Shown here: positions 20,746 through 32,852 of the stretch, piece by piece
Numbering within the stretch: position 1 is the stretch's first letter
How the letters are laid out: each line of letters starts with the position of its first letter
From: Coenobita brevimanus
Lineage: Eukaryota; Arthropoda; Malacostraca; Decapoda; Coenobitidae
Direction: 5' to 3'
DNA: 64,000 bases
Assembly: GCA_032717465.1 (NCBI GenBank)
Contig: CM064691.1
Span: forward strand, 2,482,815-2,546,814
The notes under the pieces: generated by a model
Seen by the model: only the letters and a program-made list of their open reading frames with translations
The model's database searches: none
What the model was told of the DNA's origin: nothing
Translations under genes and position numbers: made by a program

Positions 20746-22412
20746 GTGGAGAAAGTAGTGGAAGGTACTACACATCACTGGTCTATGGTGCTGTCAGCAG
20801 AAATATACCAATTATTACTTTCATCTGTACAGTCACTCAGACAAGACAAAGGACTCCTGTGCTAGCCACATCCACCTCTTCAGTATTTTAAGATGAAGGA
20901 AATAATTAGTTACTAATTAATCACTTAAGTGACACTTTTCTGGCTCATAGCCGTCCCAGTACAACTAACTGCCCAGTGCTTGGTCTTGCCCGTCTGTGTC
21001 ATATTTACGGCTGTTTGACACTACCCAGGTACGCGGTCGACAAGATGCACACTACACGCATCTAAGACACACCCTAGACACGCCCTATATGCACACCAGA
21101 CACACCACCAATACCCCCCTCCCTAGACCCCTCTACACTCCTCTCATAAGGCCTGGACCCCCCCTCCCTTCCAAAAAGTACAGGGCCTCGTTGGGTGAGT
21201 GCGTGACACGGCAAGGGACATACACTGGATTTGGCTGCCCTTTGGGATACGGCAAAAAGTATGAACCACCATAGCGGACGTAGTAGTAAGAAACATCGAA
21301 CGAAACATGTGAAAAAAATACGTGTAGCTATCGCACATGTGTATAACGTCATAACAAAAATATGGCTTACAATGCACAAGTAATCGCTGACGAAGAACGG
21401 GTTGAAAGCTTCCTTACGACGAGGACATTGGCTATGGTGTGTCCGTCTCACAGGTACAGCCAGGCATTCAACTACCATCTCATTTCTGTCAGCACATTAT
21501 TGAAAAATTCTGTAGCGAATATTACTTGGTCTATACCTCTTCCATTAGGGGACATTAATTCATACATTTATTCTTCTTACTTTCAGATAATTTGTTGAAT
21601 TTAGTGGTCTTTCGTACTGCAAGGGTTAAAAATCGTTGTATATAATCTCACCATATCGAAAAGTCTGTTCTAGTAATGAATTGTACTTGTTTGAAAATAA
21701 CAAGAATGATTAATACGTCACTAGATTAAAGGAGTTCAACGCTTTACTTTGGAATGGACTTTCATACGTAAAATATACTTTCGGTACTCACCTTAAGGAA
21801 GGCTATTAGAACTGGAATGGTAATATATAGCCCTAATTAACCCCTTCCATACGAGAGGCCTTTCCTAAGCTCAACAGAACCGTCTGAAAGTAGTGCGAAT
21901 ACCCCAACCTCCCCCCCCCCAAAAAAAAAAGAAGTGGATTCAAGACGCTAAGTGGACCAATGTTTGGACGGTTTTACTTTTCTTCGATATGGTCACCAAA
22001 TTTTGGGAATACTAAGACGTTCACTGCTATGATGTCTTTTATTAATTTATCCTTGCAGCCTCCAGACGATTTAATTTAGCTTTCGGGAGGCTCTTGTAGT
22101 AATGAGTTGCTAGTAGTAGTAGTGGTTGTAGTTCCAGGTTTATTTGGACTTGAACCCGGCCTAGGTTGAGCTTAGGTTACAAATACTCTTTCCCCGCAGC
22201 CCACCAATCTCCTTTCGGGGATAGGGAGGGAGGGGCATTTACTACCGGATAGTTCAATTGCCCAGGTATATCTGTGACACCACAGAGAGGCACCTCACTT
22301 CAGCACGAGTGAAAGGTGAAAGAGGGCTATAGTATCCCTACCCTATCCAGATTCAAATGCCTCTCAGAAGCCGAATGAACGTGTCTGGGGATAGCAGCAA
22401 TAAGATTAATAA
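20746..22412. other. no gene seen
   Basis: No supported coding region in 1.7 kb. There is a poly-C to poly-A junction at 21910-21931. Around 21790-21900 and 21960-22090 are degenerate copies of the dispersed TTAACCC..GACGAT motif. Confidence 0.5.
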
Positions 22413-22733
22413 TACGCCATAGGATTAAGGAGCGTTGTGGTGTGGATGTGGATGTGATAGGAAGCATTAGGAGAAACACGCTGAGGTGGTTTGGCCATGT
22501 GGAGAGGATGGAGAGACTGACGAGGAGAGTGTATATGAATGAGGTGGAGGGGGAAGAGAGAGGGGGAGGCCAAGGATGAGATGGAGGCATGGCGTGGAGA
22601 GGTATATGAGAGAGAGGGGTGTGAGCTGGGAGCAGGACAGTGAAATAGCGGCGGACAGGGCGACATGGAGGCGATTTGCTTATGACCACCCACTACGTGA
22701 AGGCGTCTGGCAATTAGCAGATAGATAGAATTC
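22413..22733 (+). mobile_element. LINE 3'-end fragment with TAGA tail
   Basis: In broken frames it encodes the RRNTLRWFGHVERMERLTRR region, a RGRPRMRW-like motif and ATWRRFAYDHPLREGVWQL, the extreme C terminus of an RTE-like reverse transcriptase. It ends in GCAGATAGATAGA. It is the longest copy of this 3' end in the window. Confidence 0.8.
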
Positions 22734-22905
22734 TCTCACCGTGCTAGGAGTGTCAGGCCAGACTATTCACACCACAACAACCTACCCTTGAGTTCTGACC
22801 CTGTTATATCGCCCTGCAAGGTTGACGCCCTGACTAAACTATTTCCTCTCGAGGTGAATGGTCTTAATAGGAAGGACTTTGGTTCCGCTGCGAGATTATT
22901 TTTAC

Positions 22906-23072
<167 letters not shown>

Positions 23073-23129
23073 CCAAAGTCGTGTCATTGATAGCGGCAGT
23101 AAACTCACACTGACCCGAATCTCGCTGCG

Positions 23130-23690
23130 TGTCTTCCTATATTCTTTCCTTTCCCCCCTCCCTTCCTCCCTCCCCCCCCTCTCTCTCTCTCTTGCCTCAC
23201 AATTTCCTACGTTTAATTTTGTTTCCTTATTTCCTTGTCTCTCCCTTTTTAACATCTCAACTTCCTCTACTTCTTCTCTTCACAACCTTCCATCTTTCCC
23301 TACCATTCTTTCTTCTTTCCCTCCGTCCCTCCCTTCCTCTTCCCTTCTCTCCCTTCATCTCTCCCTTCCTCCTCCTTTCCCTCCCAGCTTCCTTCATTTC
23401 GTCCTTCATTCCTTCCTACCTTTCTTCCTTCCTTCCCACTCACCTTCCTTTCTCTGTTATTGTCTTCTTTCCCTCATTCCATCATTTTGTTCTCAGTCAA
23501 CTATTTCTCCCCTTCCTTTCTCCTTTCCCATTTCCTCATTGCATCATCTTACCTTCCTCCAATTTTTCTTCCCTCCATCCTACCTTCACTTCCTTCACCA
23601 CCCTTTCCTCTTCCTCTTACCTTCTCAGAGTCCTTCAGTCCTCCTCCTTCTCATTTCCTTTTACACTTTTACATTCCATTTCTTCTTCTC
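23130..23690. repeat. polypyrimidine tract, about 560 bp
   Basis: Nearly all C/T, with CTTCC/CCCTTC words. It is followed within 20 bp by a ~260 bp polypurine tract on the same strand. Confidence 0.85.
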
Positions 23691-23706
23691 TCATGACTCG
23701 GAGAAT

Positions 23707-23965
23707 GTACGTATGTTGCAAGGCGGGGAAGGGAAGATGTGGGAGTGGTGTGGAAGAAAAAGAAAAAGAAAAGGAAGATGAGAAAGAAGATGAAAGTGAA
23801 GAGGAAGAAGAATAGGAGGAGGAGGAGGAGGAGGAAAAGAAGAAAAAAAAGAAGCAGAAGCAGATGAAGAAGCAGAAGAAGAAAAAGAAGAAGAAGAAGA
23901 AAAGAAAAATAAAAGAATAAGAAAATGAAAGAAGAAAAAGAAAACGAGAGAGAGAGAGAGAGAGT
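23707..23965. repeat. polypurine dispersed repeat, copy 2
   Basis: The same start (GTACGTATGTTGCAAGGCG) and order of words as 15230-15478, in direct orientation, ending in (GA)n at 23944-23965. It has more AAGAAG units than copy 1. Confidence 0.85.
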
Positions 23966-24224
23966 TAACACCACCACCAGCAATCTAATGGCGACAAATC
24001 AAACATTCATTTCTAGCTAATAATTCACGATTCTGATCAGCTGAGGGTGAGTCAAGGGAGTCTGAATGTAAATACTATCACCATCAACCCTCTCATGGTC
24101 GGAGAAACACTAGCATTCTCTCCCGCTGACACAAGACGAGTTACAAGCAGTTGAAGGCAAGTCATTTGAGCAGAAGAGAGTTAAGCGGCACTGGAAAACT
24201 GAGTGTACATTACAGAATGGCAGT

Positions 24225-24560
24225 GAGTGGTGGGGCTTACTGGGGGAAATATATGTTGTGGAGTGTTGTAAGGAGGCTGGTAAGGTGCATGTGAAAGGAG
24301 CAAAAAACGGGTGGGATGGACAGAGAAGCGTGGGTGTGAGGGTGGGATAAGTTAAAGTGGTGGTAGGATGTGGGGCAGAATGGATCGACTACACCCTGAG
24401 AATATGGACATTGTGAGAAGGGCGGCATCGGAGGTGGGAACAATATCCACTTTGAGTTCGACGTGGGGGTAGAGAAAGTGTGGGATGCGTGGAGAATGAT
24501 GGGCGGTGATGGGAGGACTGGGCAGGGTAAAAAGCTTTGTGAAGATAGGCATTGTGGGTA
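24225..24560. repeat. G-rich dispersed repeat, second locus
   Basis: It shares GTGGTGG..GTGGGGCAG, then ACCCTGAGAATATGGACATTG and GTTCGACGTGGGGGTAGAGAA, with the 8.7-9.1 kb array (there GTTCGATTTGGGTCGGGGAT). Same orientation. Confidence 0.6.
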
Positions 24561-24570
24561 AGTTAGTCTG

Positions 24571-25301
24571 GGCATGGTGATCGTTTATTTCAAAACCTTA
24601 TCCCATAACAAGAAAAGCAGCAAGAACAACAATGATGGAAGTACAAAAGCTCTCGTTTACTTGGGATACAGCGACCCAGGTAAAAACACGAAAAACATGT
24701 AAAAACAAAACGGAAAACAAAAGAAAACAGTATAATTAAATCAAATACCATTGTGACCCCATTCTGTTTGGTGAAGTAGAGTAAAAAATGCAGTGTTACA
24801 TTTAACCTGCCCAGCTAACTCGCTCGACCTGCATATCTAACGTGGAATCTCAAAGTTGTAAACGGAGCGCCATATTTGGCAGGGAGATGACCTGAGAAGA
24901 GAGTTTCGTGTACACCTGACGCAGTGATTCAAGTTTAGAGTAATGGGATGTATATGTCTTACTGTCACTGCCCGCCACCGCACTCATCAGAACCAGACGA
25001 GTTTGGGGTCAGGTAAGTGTAGCACAAAAAAAGAAGAGGCCAAGGGCAAGAAAAGCTGAATGTAAATGGGCCGAATATATTCTCACTGAGTCTGTGTGTG
25101 GTTTAGTTATGGAGGAGGAAAATAAGAGAAAAAATGTGCTAATAAATGCATCCTCAGGGGCACAAATGTAGATGCCAGATTCAGTTCGCTGTGTTTAAAC
25201 TTATTCCATTTGAACTAGTGAAAGTGGAGCGGTGATGATACGTCTGTTTAGATGGGAGACTTGGAAAGATGTCCGCACAACATTTATTTAGAGGTGGAAT
25301 A
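24571..25301. other. no gene seen
   Basis: No supported coding region or named repeat. Confidence 0.45.
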
Positions 25302-25304
25302 AAA

Positions 25305-25485
25305 GTTCTTTGTATCCACCTATCTATCACCAGACACCTAAATCCCGTAATATACCTCTCCATCCCACCCCTTCATCCCATCCCAGGTCTCCCCCTCGCC
25401 ATATCTCCCTCCACATTATTTACATACACTCTCCTAGTCAGTCTCTTATTTCTACCCTCTCCACATGGGCAAATATTTCAAAAGC
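25305..25485 (-). mobile_element. LINE 3'-end fragment, internally deleted
   Basis: Minus strand; the tail is plus-strand CCACCTATCTATCACCAG. Compared with the copies at 46.8 and 57.8 kb it jumps from AATCCCGTAA directly to the CCTCTCCATCCCACCCC region, losing about 85 bp. It ends at the FGHVER-coding region (CCCTCTCCACATGGGCAAAT). Confidence 0.7.
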
Positions 25486-25734
25486 ATTTCTCCTTATACT
25501 AAAATTTTAACATTTCTACATCGAAACCACACTTCCTCATTTGTTCCTTCACTTCCTCGTTTGTCTGTAACTCTTTACAACGCTAAATGCCACTCTAATA
25601 ACGAAATTTTACAGTAAACTTGAAAGTAAAAGATAGTTTAATAGGTTCATCCCTGAGGTTCTGCAGTGATGCGTGAGTGCTGTTGGAGAGACACTGAAAT
25701 AAGAGAAAGAACTATCGACACTCGAAGTCCCTGG

Positions 25735-25949
25735 TGAAGTAAGGGACCAAATATTGCCTACTATTCCACTGAATCTACTTCACACTCGAGGTATGTCCGT
25801 TTCTTTCCCTCCTGATGCATCATATGAAAAAGAAATATCTGTGGGCAGAGAAACATACCAGGCCTGTCTGAGCTTAGGAATATTAACCATTTGAGGAAAC
25901 TGAGAGGAAGAAGAGGAGAAATTAGGCGAACTTTTGAACCCCGACTGTA
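25735..25949. mobile_element. TA-flanked MITE, copy 1 (215 bp)
   Basis: The right end, GGCGAACTTTTGAACCCCGA then CTGTA, is the inverted form of the left-end consensus TACAGTCAGGGGCAAAAGTT. The left end here is diverged (GTAAGGGACCAAATATTGCC). The interior has no ORF. Copies at 30667 and 41657 share length, orientation and inner words (CTACTTC.CAC near the left end). Termini with TA and CAGT-like starts are typical of Tc1/mariner-derived MITEs; the superfamily assignment is inference. Confidence 0.72.
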
Positions 25950-26250
25950 CATGTTGCCCGTTTTACACTTATTTTGTCAACTCTGTTACATCAAAAATAT
26001 ACGAGAGTACAAATACCTTAATAAATTCCAGTGCCATGTGTACAGGTGAACTGCCAGTTGCCTCATATTAGTGCCATTTGCAAGGAAAACTTGTAATATT
26101 TAAAACACATCTCTGACTGATGATACTGGCTGCCCGTAATTTAGCTCAAACGTGGTTTTGGAGCAACATGGGAGTGAAAGAAGGACAAATGAATGGAACA
26201 GCAAAGAATGTGGCGTGGAGGCTGATGTAATATACATCTCTTTCTCTCTT

Positions 26251-26254
<4 letters not shown>

Positions 26255-26314
<60 letters not shown>

Positions 26315-26356
26315 CATCATCATCATCAACCGTTTGAGTGTCCACTGCAGGACCAG

Positions 26357-26416
<60 letters not shown>

Positions 26417-26420
26417 ACAT

Positions 26421-26448
<28 letters not shown>
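26255..26448. repeat. two (TA)n tracts around a LINE tail, then (GA)n
   Basis: TA tracts at about 26256-26311 and 26358-26413 flank a 46-bp segment, and a GA tract follows at 26421-26448. The segment, TCATCATCATCATCAACCGT then GTCCACTGCAGGACC, resembles 43183-43236 (there (CAT)n, then TCCACTGCTGGACGAGACT). It looks like the minus-strand 3' end of an RTE-type element with a (GAT)n tail. Confidence 0.75.
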
Positions 26449-26451
<3 letters not shown>

Positions 26452-28394
26452 TGAATATGTATGTTATGGGGACGGTACAGGCAGGGTTATTAATGTCAAT
26501 CTCGTGTCTTTTTTTTCTTTTTACTTCCCTGAACACTTTTCATGCTTTACAGTGTCTTTTTTTTGTGTGCTCTTTTTTTGACTACATGGAGGATTACTAA
26601 TCTTATGATGCAACCAAAACGTCAATGCTTCCCACAGCAACAGAAAGAGCCGTCCCTGCAACACACGATACGAAGAAGAAGTATATGAACCGACTTGTAC
26701 TTCCAGATGATCCAGCCACATGGAGAGAATGGAGAATGGGATGGCTGGAAGGACATGGAAAGGAGGACCAGCGACAGGGTGCAAGGATAGGGCAGGAGAT
26801 TATATGTGGGGGGAATGGTGCATCGTGGGAAGACGGAATGTTAACTATTTCAGACTCACACTCTGCTGAATATAATAGTTTGCTGTTGGTTGGAGCGGAG
26901 TACCAGAGATATCCTGACATACAAAAGGTTAATTGTGCCAGTATTAGATACTCAGGTTCTTATGCCTCGCTCCCAGATGAATAATACATTTTGGAGTCAG
27001 CTGGAATAATATAGTAGGACTGAGAGGCCTGACCGCGGACTAAGCTGACTTTTTTTTTTTTTTTTTTTTAAGTCAGGAATACCCCTTACACAATTTGGCG
27101 CCACATAATGAATAGAAAGGCAAACTTGAGAGACAAAACAATCCACGCTTATGCGATTCACCTGATTATGTCACTTTCCCAGCACATGTGGGGTAAGGCA
27201 CTTCGTCGACTGCCAGTTAAAAATGGAACGCAAGTCTTGTCATATGCATCGCCATACATACTTTATCCAGCCACGTCTCTTCCTGGTCGTCTACACCTCG
27301 CTTTCTCCCACATTCACATAGCCTACCATATCAAGCTGTCTTAGTGGCCTTCCACGTGTTCTCTCATCTCATTATGTATTTTGTGTCTGACTCTGGGCAT
27401 AGACTAGAGCTGTTCCGACCGTGAGAGAGGTATTGGTAACAGTGACACTCAGGATACTATACTCATTCTCAGCAGAATATATATATATTTTTTTTTTACC
27501 AGGGTTGTTCAGACCATGAGAGGGTTAATGGTACTGTTAACACTCATTCTCATTGCGCGTTTTTCAAACTTGACGAGCCCTAACCCCATTCAGCTCACTT
27601 GATGGCCAGGTGTGGTTAGACTGGAGAGTTGATTTCACTAATAACAGTAGACTCCCATTCCTACCTCAACAAGGGCTCAATGAATTATCACACCTCATGA
27701 GTCTTTCACTTTGAAAACATAGGGCGACCTTTTGTTGCACGGTGCCATAATAGCAACATCAGAACAACGACAACATTTATAGCAGCAGCAACGGCAGCAG
27801 TAATAATAATAATGACAGCAGTAATGACCGCCTGTGAGGTGGAGCCGAAAATTTAGAATGCCTGAATAAGGAGTGGACGTTAGCGTGGCCCTTTTCACTA
27901 GACAATAGATGGTCTCATACTTTTGTGCCGCCATCCTGTGCCTATTTGTGGTTCCTACACACTCCGTGGTTTTGAATGATGATAATGGTGATGACAACGA
28001 AAAACTAATAACAAGTCTAGTTTTTTCTTCCAGCTAACGGTAGACGATTTTATTCAATTGAAAATGAGTCCTACAAGCTTAAACTGTCAATACTGTCATA
28101 GTTAACCTCCTCTTGGCTAGGATGATTCGAGTTCCAGCTAGATTTTACTGAGATGAGAGTGAGTATTAAGAGCCTGTGTGTGCTAAGATGGGACTATGAA
28201 GCTTAAATGTGTGATCCTTCGAACGGGCATTTTATGTTTTTCTTTTCCTCTCTTTTCGGACAGGGTCAGTTCTGTATGTAGAGAGTGATGTACGATGCGT
28301 GTGTGTGTTGCGGGGGCTACTAAGTCTGCGTGTGTCAGGAGCGCAGACATTTTTACCTGCTTCGTAAAATTGGTACACAACCATGAAATCACTA

Positions 28395-28397
<3 letters not shown>
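26449..28397. other. no recognised gene; poly-T tract
   Basis: A 119-codon open frame at 26625-26984 (+) has no domain I recognise and no visible promoter or splice context, so I do not call it. Poly-T lies at 27049-27069. Near 27420-27560 and 27590-27640 are copies of the dispersed motif (GACCATGAGAGGGTTAATGG). Around 27770-27830 there is a degenerate GCA/ATA trinucleotide patch. Confidence 0.5.

Positions 28398-28457
<60 letters not shown>
28398..28457. repeat. (CA)n microsatellite
   Basis: A pure CA tract of about 30 units. Confidence 0.95.
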
Positions 28458-29268
<811 letters not shown>

Positions 29269-29329
29269 AGACTGTGGGTACAGACTTGATAGCCTGTTCC
29301 CAAAGGCACAATAATCATCCTACTGCCAT

Positions 29330-29545
29330 AATCTACGTCACTACTTCGGCAATCATACCCACCGACCATGTTGAATGGTATTAGCGCTGGTGCTGTTGTG
29401 ACATGTCAGTGGGGCTTGTAGAAGATCAGTTAAGTTTGTTTTAACGACATGCAAAATTGTCAAATTCTTCCCTACCCTTGGGATAGAACTCGCTTACTTT
29501 CGAACAGAGAGCCAGTTCTGAATCCAATTATAGTCCCTAGACCTT
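29330..29545 (-). mobile_element. tRNA-derived SINE (family 1), copy
   Basis: It carries the family-1 body in order: ACCCACCGACCATGTTGAAT, GGTATTAGCGCTGGTG, GACATGTC then GGG.TTGTAGAAGATCAG, and a decayed tRNA-like head near 29490-29545. Compare 41131-41492. Confidence 0.65.
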
Positions 29546-29560
29546 TTTCTTGGCAGGGTG

Positions 29561-29994
29561 TGTTGGTTGATTACTGTGAAAATATTATTACTTGCCCACA
29601 CTAATTTGATTAACCCCTCCAGGCTAGTTCTTCATGTGTGTCTTATTCTGGCTGCCTCCATACAACATTTTGCTTTGGAGAGACAATACGTAGTGACAGC
29701 TTAGAATGTCTCCGTTAACCCTTTCACATCCCGAGTTCTCTAAGCTGAATGAAATCATATGAATGTTGCAAAACTGAAAAAAAATGCGTCATCAGACTGA
29801 AGGGGTTAATGGGAATTATCTGAATTATCTGTTCATTAATTGCTAAAGTGATTAGCGGCGACAGAAAATGAAGAGGAACAAGCAAGAATTTACCTAAAAC
29901 ACATATATACTGCACTAAAACACGGAAAACACCAGAAACAAAAATAACAACTCATGACAGTAACCCCTGGAATCACATGACACATTTTATGTTT
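29561..29994. other. no gene seen; dispersed motif
   Basis: Holds a face-to-face pair of the dispersed motif: GTTAACCCTTTCACATC (29713) and, inverted, GACTGAAGGGGTTAATGGG (29794). Confidence 0.5.
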
Positions 29995-30365
29995 ACCTCC
30001 GCCAACGAAGTTGGAGGAGGTTATGTATTCACTTATGTTTGTTTGTTTGTCCACACGATATCTCCAAAAGTTTTCAGTTAATTTCAATGAAATTTTGTTG
30101 AAAGGTGGGCCATGCTGTAGGCCAAGAAAGAATTGATTAAATTATGGGGCTGATCCGGATCCATGTATCCTGTACAATATCTCCAAAAGTTCTCAATTTC
30201 AATAAAATTTTGTGGAAGCGTTTGCCATGCGTCAAGGGACAATTGATTAAACTTTGGGGCGGATCCGGATCCAGTGTATTCCACACAAATCTCCACGGAT
30301 CCTGATCCTTTTTAATGGCAATGGCATTGGAGGAGGTATGCGCTCTGTGAGTGCTTTCTAGTTTC
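29995..30365. mobile_element. dispersed repeat with GGATCCGGATCC-like words, copy 1
   Basis: It contains CCTCCGCCAACGAAGTTGGA at the left, then TTTGTTTGTTTGTCC, two tandem-like halves each with ATATCTCCAAAAGTT..AAAATTTTGTGGAA, GGGC.GATCCGGATCCA, and TATGCGCTCTGTGAGTGCTT at the right end. The same order (GTTTGTC, ATTACTCAAAAACT, CAATCGATTAACTTTTGG, GATCCGGATT, ATGCGCTCCACTGAGTGCCC) recurs at 56550-56815. It has no ORF and is probably a non-autonomous DNA transposon; the class is not determined. Confidence 0.65.
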
Positions 30366-30666
30366 TTCTTGCTTCTACCATACTCCTTCACTTTTTTTGT
30401 TTTTTGAGACTCCTCTAGTAAAGGAGTTAATGAAAGGTTATTTTTATACCCTCTAGTTAGAAAAGTTTCTCCAAATCTGAACAGAATTATCTGAAGATAT
30501 AAAGAACAAAATGAGCAGCCCGTGGTAGTGGTGAGGGAGTTAAAGGTAAATGGCATAAAACCACAGCAGTAAAAAGACAACAAAGCACATCTGTAAAGAT
30601 ACACCACAAACTAACAGGTTATTTCCAAACAATAAATTAGGCCTATACATGTAGGCCTGTGTATCA

Positions 30667-30869
30667 TACACTCAGGGGCAAAAGTTGGCCTACTCTTCTA
30701 CTGTGTCTACTTCACACCTAAGGCATGTTCGTTTTTCCCCTCTCTGACGGTTCAGATAAAGGAGAATCATCAGTCGGCAGCGAAGCATACCAAGCCTCTC
30801 GTACCCTAGAAATATCAGCCATTAGAGGAAAGTGGGTCGTGAAAGGCGAAACTTTTGTTGCCGACTGTA
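30667..30869. mobile_element. TA-flanked MITE, copy 2 (203 bp)
   Basis: Left end TACACTCAGGGGCAAAAGTT, right end GGCGAAACTTTTGTTGCCGA then CTGTA. The interior matches copy 1 (TCTACTTCACAC, GCATACCA..CCT, ATTAGAGGAAA). No coding capacity. Confidence 0.78.
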
Positions 30870-31688
30870 TATGTGTACTACATTCACATAAGGTATATAT
30901 GTACTGTAATCCTATAGAGTGAAAGTATAGCTATATATCTGAATGTAGGGCGTTCGGTAAGGCAGAACGTATGAATACATAACTAGATATAGGGCGATTA
31001 ATCTGCCAGTGAGAGGCTGACGGCTGGCTGGGGGTGTTCTGGGGAGGGGTGGGGGAAGGTGAGGAGACACTGTGAGAAGTGGGAAGAGGGTAAAATCATA
31101 GGGGGTTAGGGCAGATACAAGGTAGGGCAGATACAAGGCTCAGACGGTGAAACACAAGACAGTGACAGTAGTATGGCGTAGGTCTGATTATGCTGGGGGC
31201 TGAGAATAGGCGTTAACTTGTGAGCGTCAACCCAATAAACTTAGTGATCGTCAGAGTAAGTTTGGCCTAACTTAATCTAGACTTTGAAGGATTAAAAGTA
31301 GAAAGGAATGGTAAAAATCGAGGCTCAAAAGCATGTCAAGAGCGTCCCCCAAACACGAGGCCATTATCGCAGCGACGAAGCTAGGGCGTGGGGATTGTAC
31401 ACCTAATACCGCTACTTCCCCATTCCCTCCCTAACTCTTCATCCTTCCCTACCTACACCTAATACTCGATTCTTCCCTTCACTTCCTCCCTTCTTACCTA
31501 CCCTCCCTACCTCCCCTCTCCTGCTACCAAAACATCAATACACATGTTCTGTATATACTGTCTCTGTTCATATCGGATGGTGTAGGCCAGTGCGAAACTA
31601 ATCCACTTGATAATGCCACACACCTATACAAAGCTACAATGAAGGAGTGCACATGATTCCCTTGGAGCCTAAGATTCTGAGAGAACCA

Positions 31689-31689
<1 letters not shown>
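30870..31689. other. no gene seen
   Basis: No supported coding region. A short pyrimidine-rich stretch lies at 31420-31520 (CCCTACCTAC words). Confidence 0.45.

Positions 31690-31745
<56 letters not shown>
31690..31745. repeat. (CA)n microsatellite
   Basis: A pure CA tract of about 28 units. Confidence 0.95.
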
Positions 31746-31750
<5 letters not shown>

Positions 31751-32203
31751 TAATGGGCATACAGAGCAGGGCGACTAACCGACAATCCATCGCAACATTA
31801 ATAACATCATATAATCCACACCAAATATATGTACACAGTCAGACTTTAACGTTTCACCTTTCCATCTTTCTGGCCGAATCTGTTCCCTTCCTACTAACCA
31901 CCCTATTAACCCATTCAGCTCAATATAGTATTTTCATTTTAATCTAGCCACGACCGGACGATTTTACTCAATGCTTTTATTCAAGTGCAGTTGTGAAGTG
32001 ATTACCTAAAGCTATATCTTACCTCGCCAGATCGAAAAGCTTCCCTAAGGGTGAACAAAATCTCCTGTACACAAGATTAAACTGATAAAACTGCGCCACG
32101 GGATTGAAGGAAAAAAAAAAAAAAAGAAAATCCAGAACTGAGGGAAGGATTATGTTGACTTGGTTGTATCCTTGACCTACGATGTTTACAAGCGTAGAGG
32201 AAA

Positions 32204-32206
<3 letters not shown>
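31746..32206. other. no gene seen; dispersed motif copies
   Basis: 31900-32110 contains two copies of the dispersed motif (TTAACCCATTCAGCTCAATA with GGACGATTTTACTC, and TATCTTACCTCGCCAGATCG with AACAAAATCTCCTG). Confidence 0.5.

Positions 32207-32296
<90 letters not shown>
32207..32296. repeat. (TA)n then (GA)n
   Basis: A TA tract to about 32260 is directly joined to a GA tract. Confidence 0.95.
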
Positions 32297-32297
<1 letters not shown>

Positions 32298-32499
32298 CTA
32301 TCGGATACGTTTATGTGAAGCTAAAGAACGTGGTGAAAGTTTTGGATGTATCCGATAAAGCCAGGATTCCAGGGACTTGAATGGTGAGTGAATTGAAGAG
32401 TGGCCCATTGGACAGAGCAAATCTGGGCTGTCTAGACATTGCTACTCCTCACCCTGCCCTAGGGTGGGAAAAGAGGTTCGGATGATGATGATGATGACG

Positions 32500-32540
32500 A
32501 TATTATATATATATATGTACATACATACATACATACATAT

Positions 32541-32590
<50 letters not shown>
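32500..32590. repeat. (TA)n, (CATA)n, (GA)n compound microsatellite
   Basis: TA at 32504-32516, CATA at 32520-32540 and GA at 32546-32590. Confidence 0.95.
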
Positions 32591-32593
<3 letters not shown>

Positions 32594-32742
32594 AATAATG
32601 ACTTTGCAGGGATCTCTAAAAACGTAAATATTATTATAAACTAAAGGCCCCCAAAGAGGGGAATCACACCAGCCGCAACCCGATACATATCTAGCGCGGC
32701 TCGGAATATGAGCTTGACCTTGACCTACTTTCACCAATTTCG

Positions 32743-32846
32743 AACTCGGAGGAGATTTTCATCCCTACTACACACCAGTAAAATCTTGTGATGATATCTT
32801 GAGCGGTTGCGAAGTTATCGTGCTAACAGACACACAGACATACACA
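32743..32846. repeat. left copy of the ~90-bp repeat flanking the RTE element
   Basis: ACTCGGAGGAGATTTTCATC runs to GAGCGGTTGCGAAGTTATCG and then ACAGACACACAGAC. It aligns with 35575-35665 with about six differences over ~85 bp and ends next to the LINE 3' tail. Confidence 0.85.
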
Positions 32847-32852
32847 CAGACT

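Noticed and set aside
26625..26984. 119-codon open frame of normal composition
   Set aside because: No domain recognised, no TATA, splice or poly-A context; length is within chance for 64 kb. A protein search or RNA data could change this.
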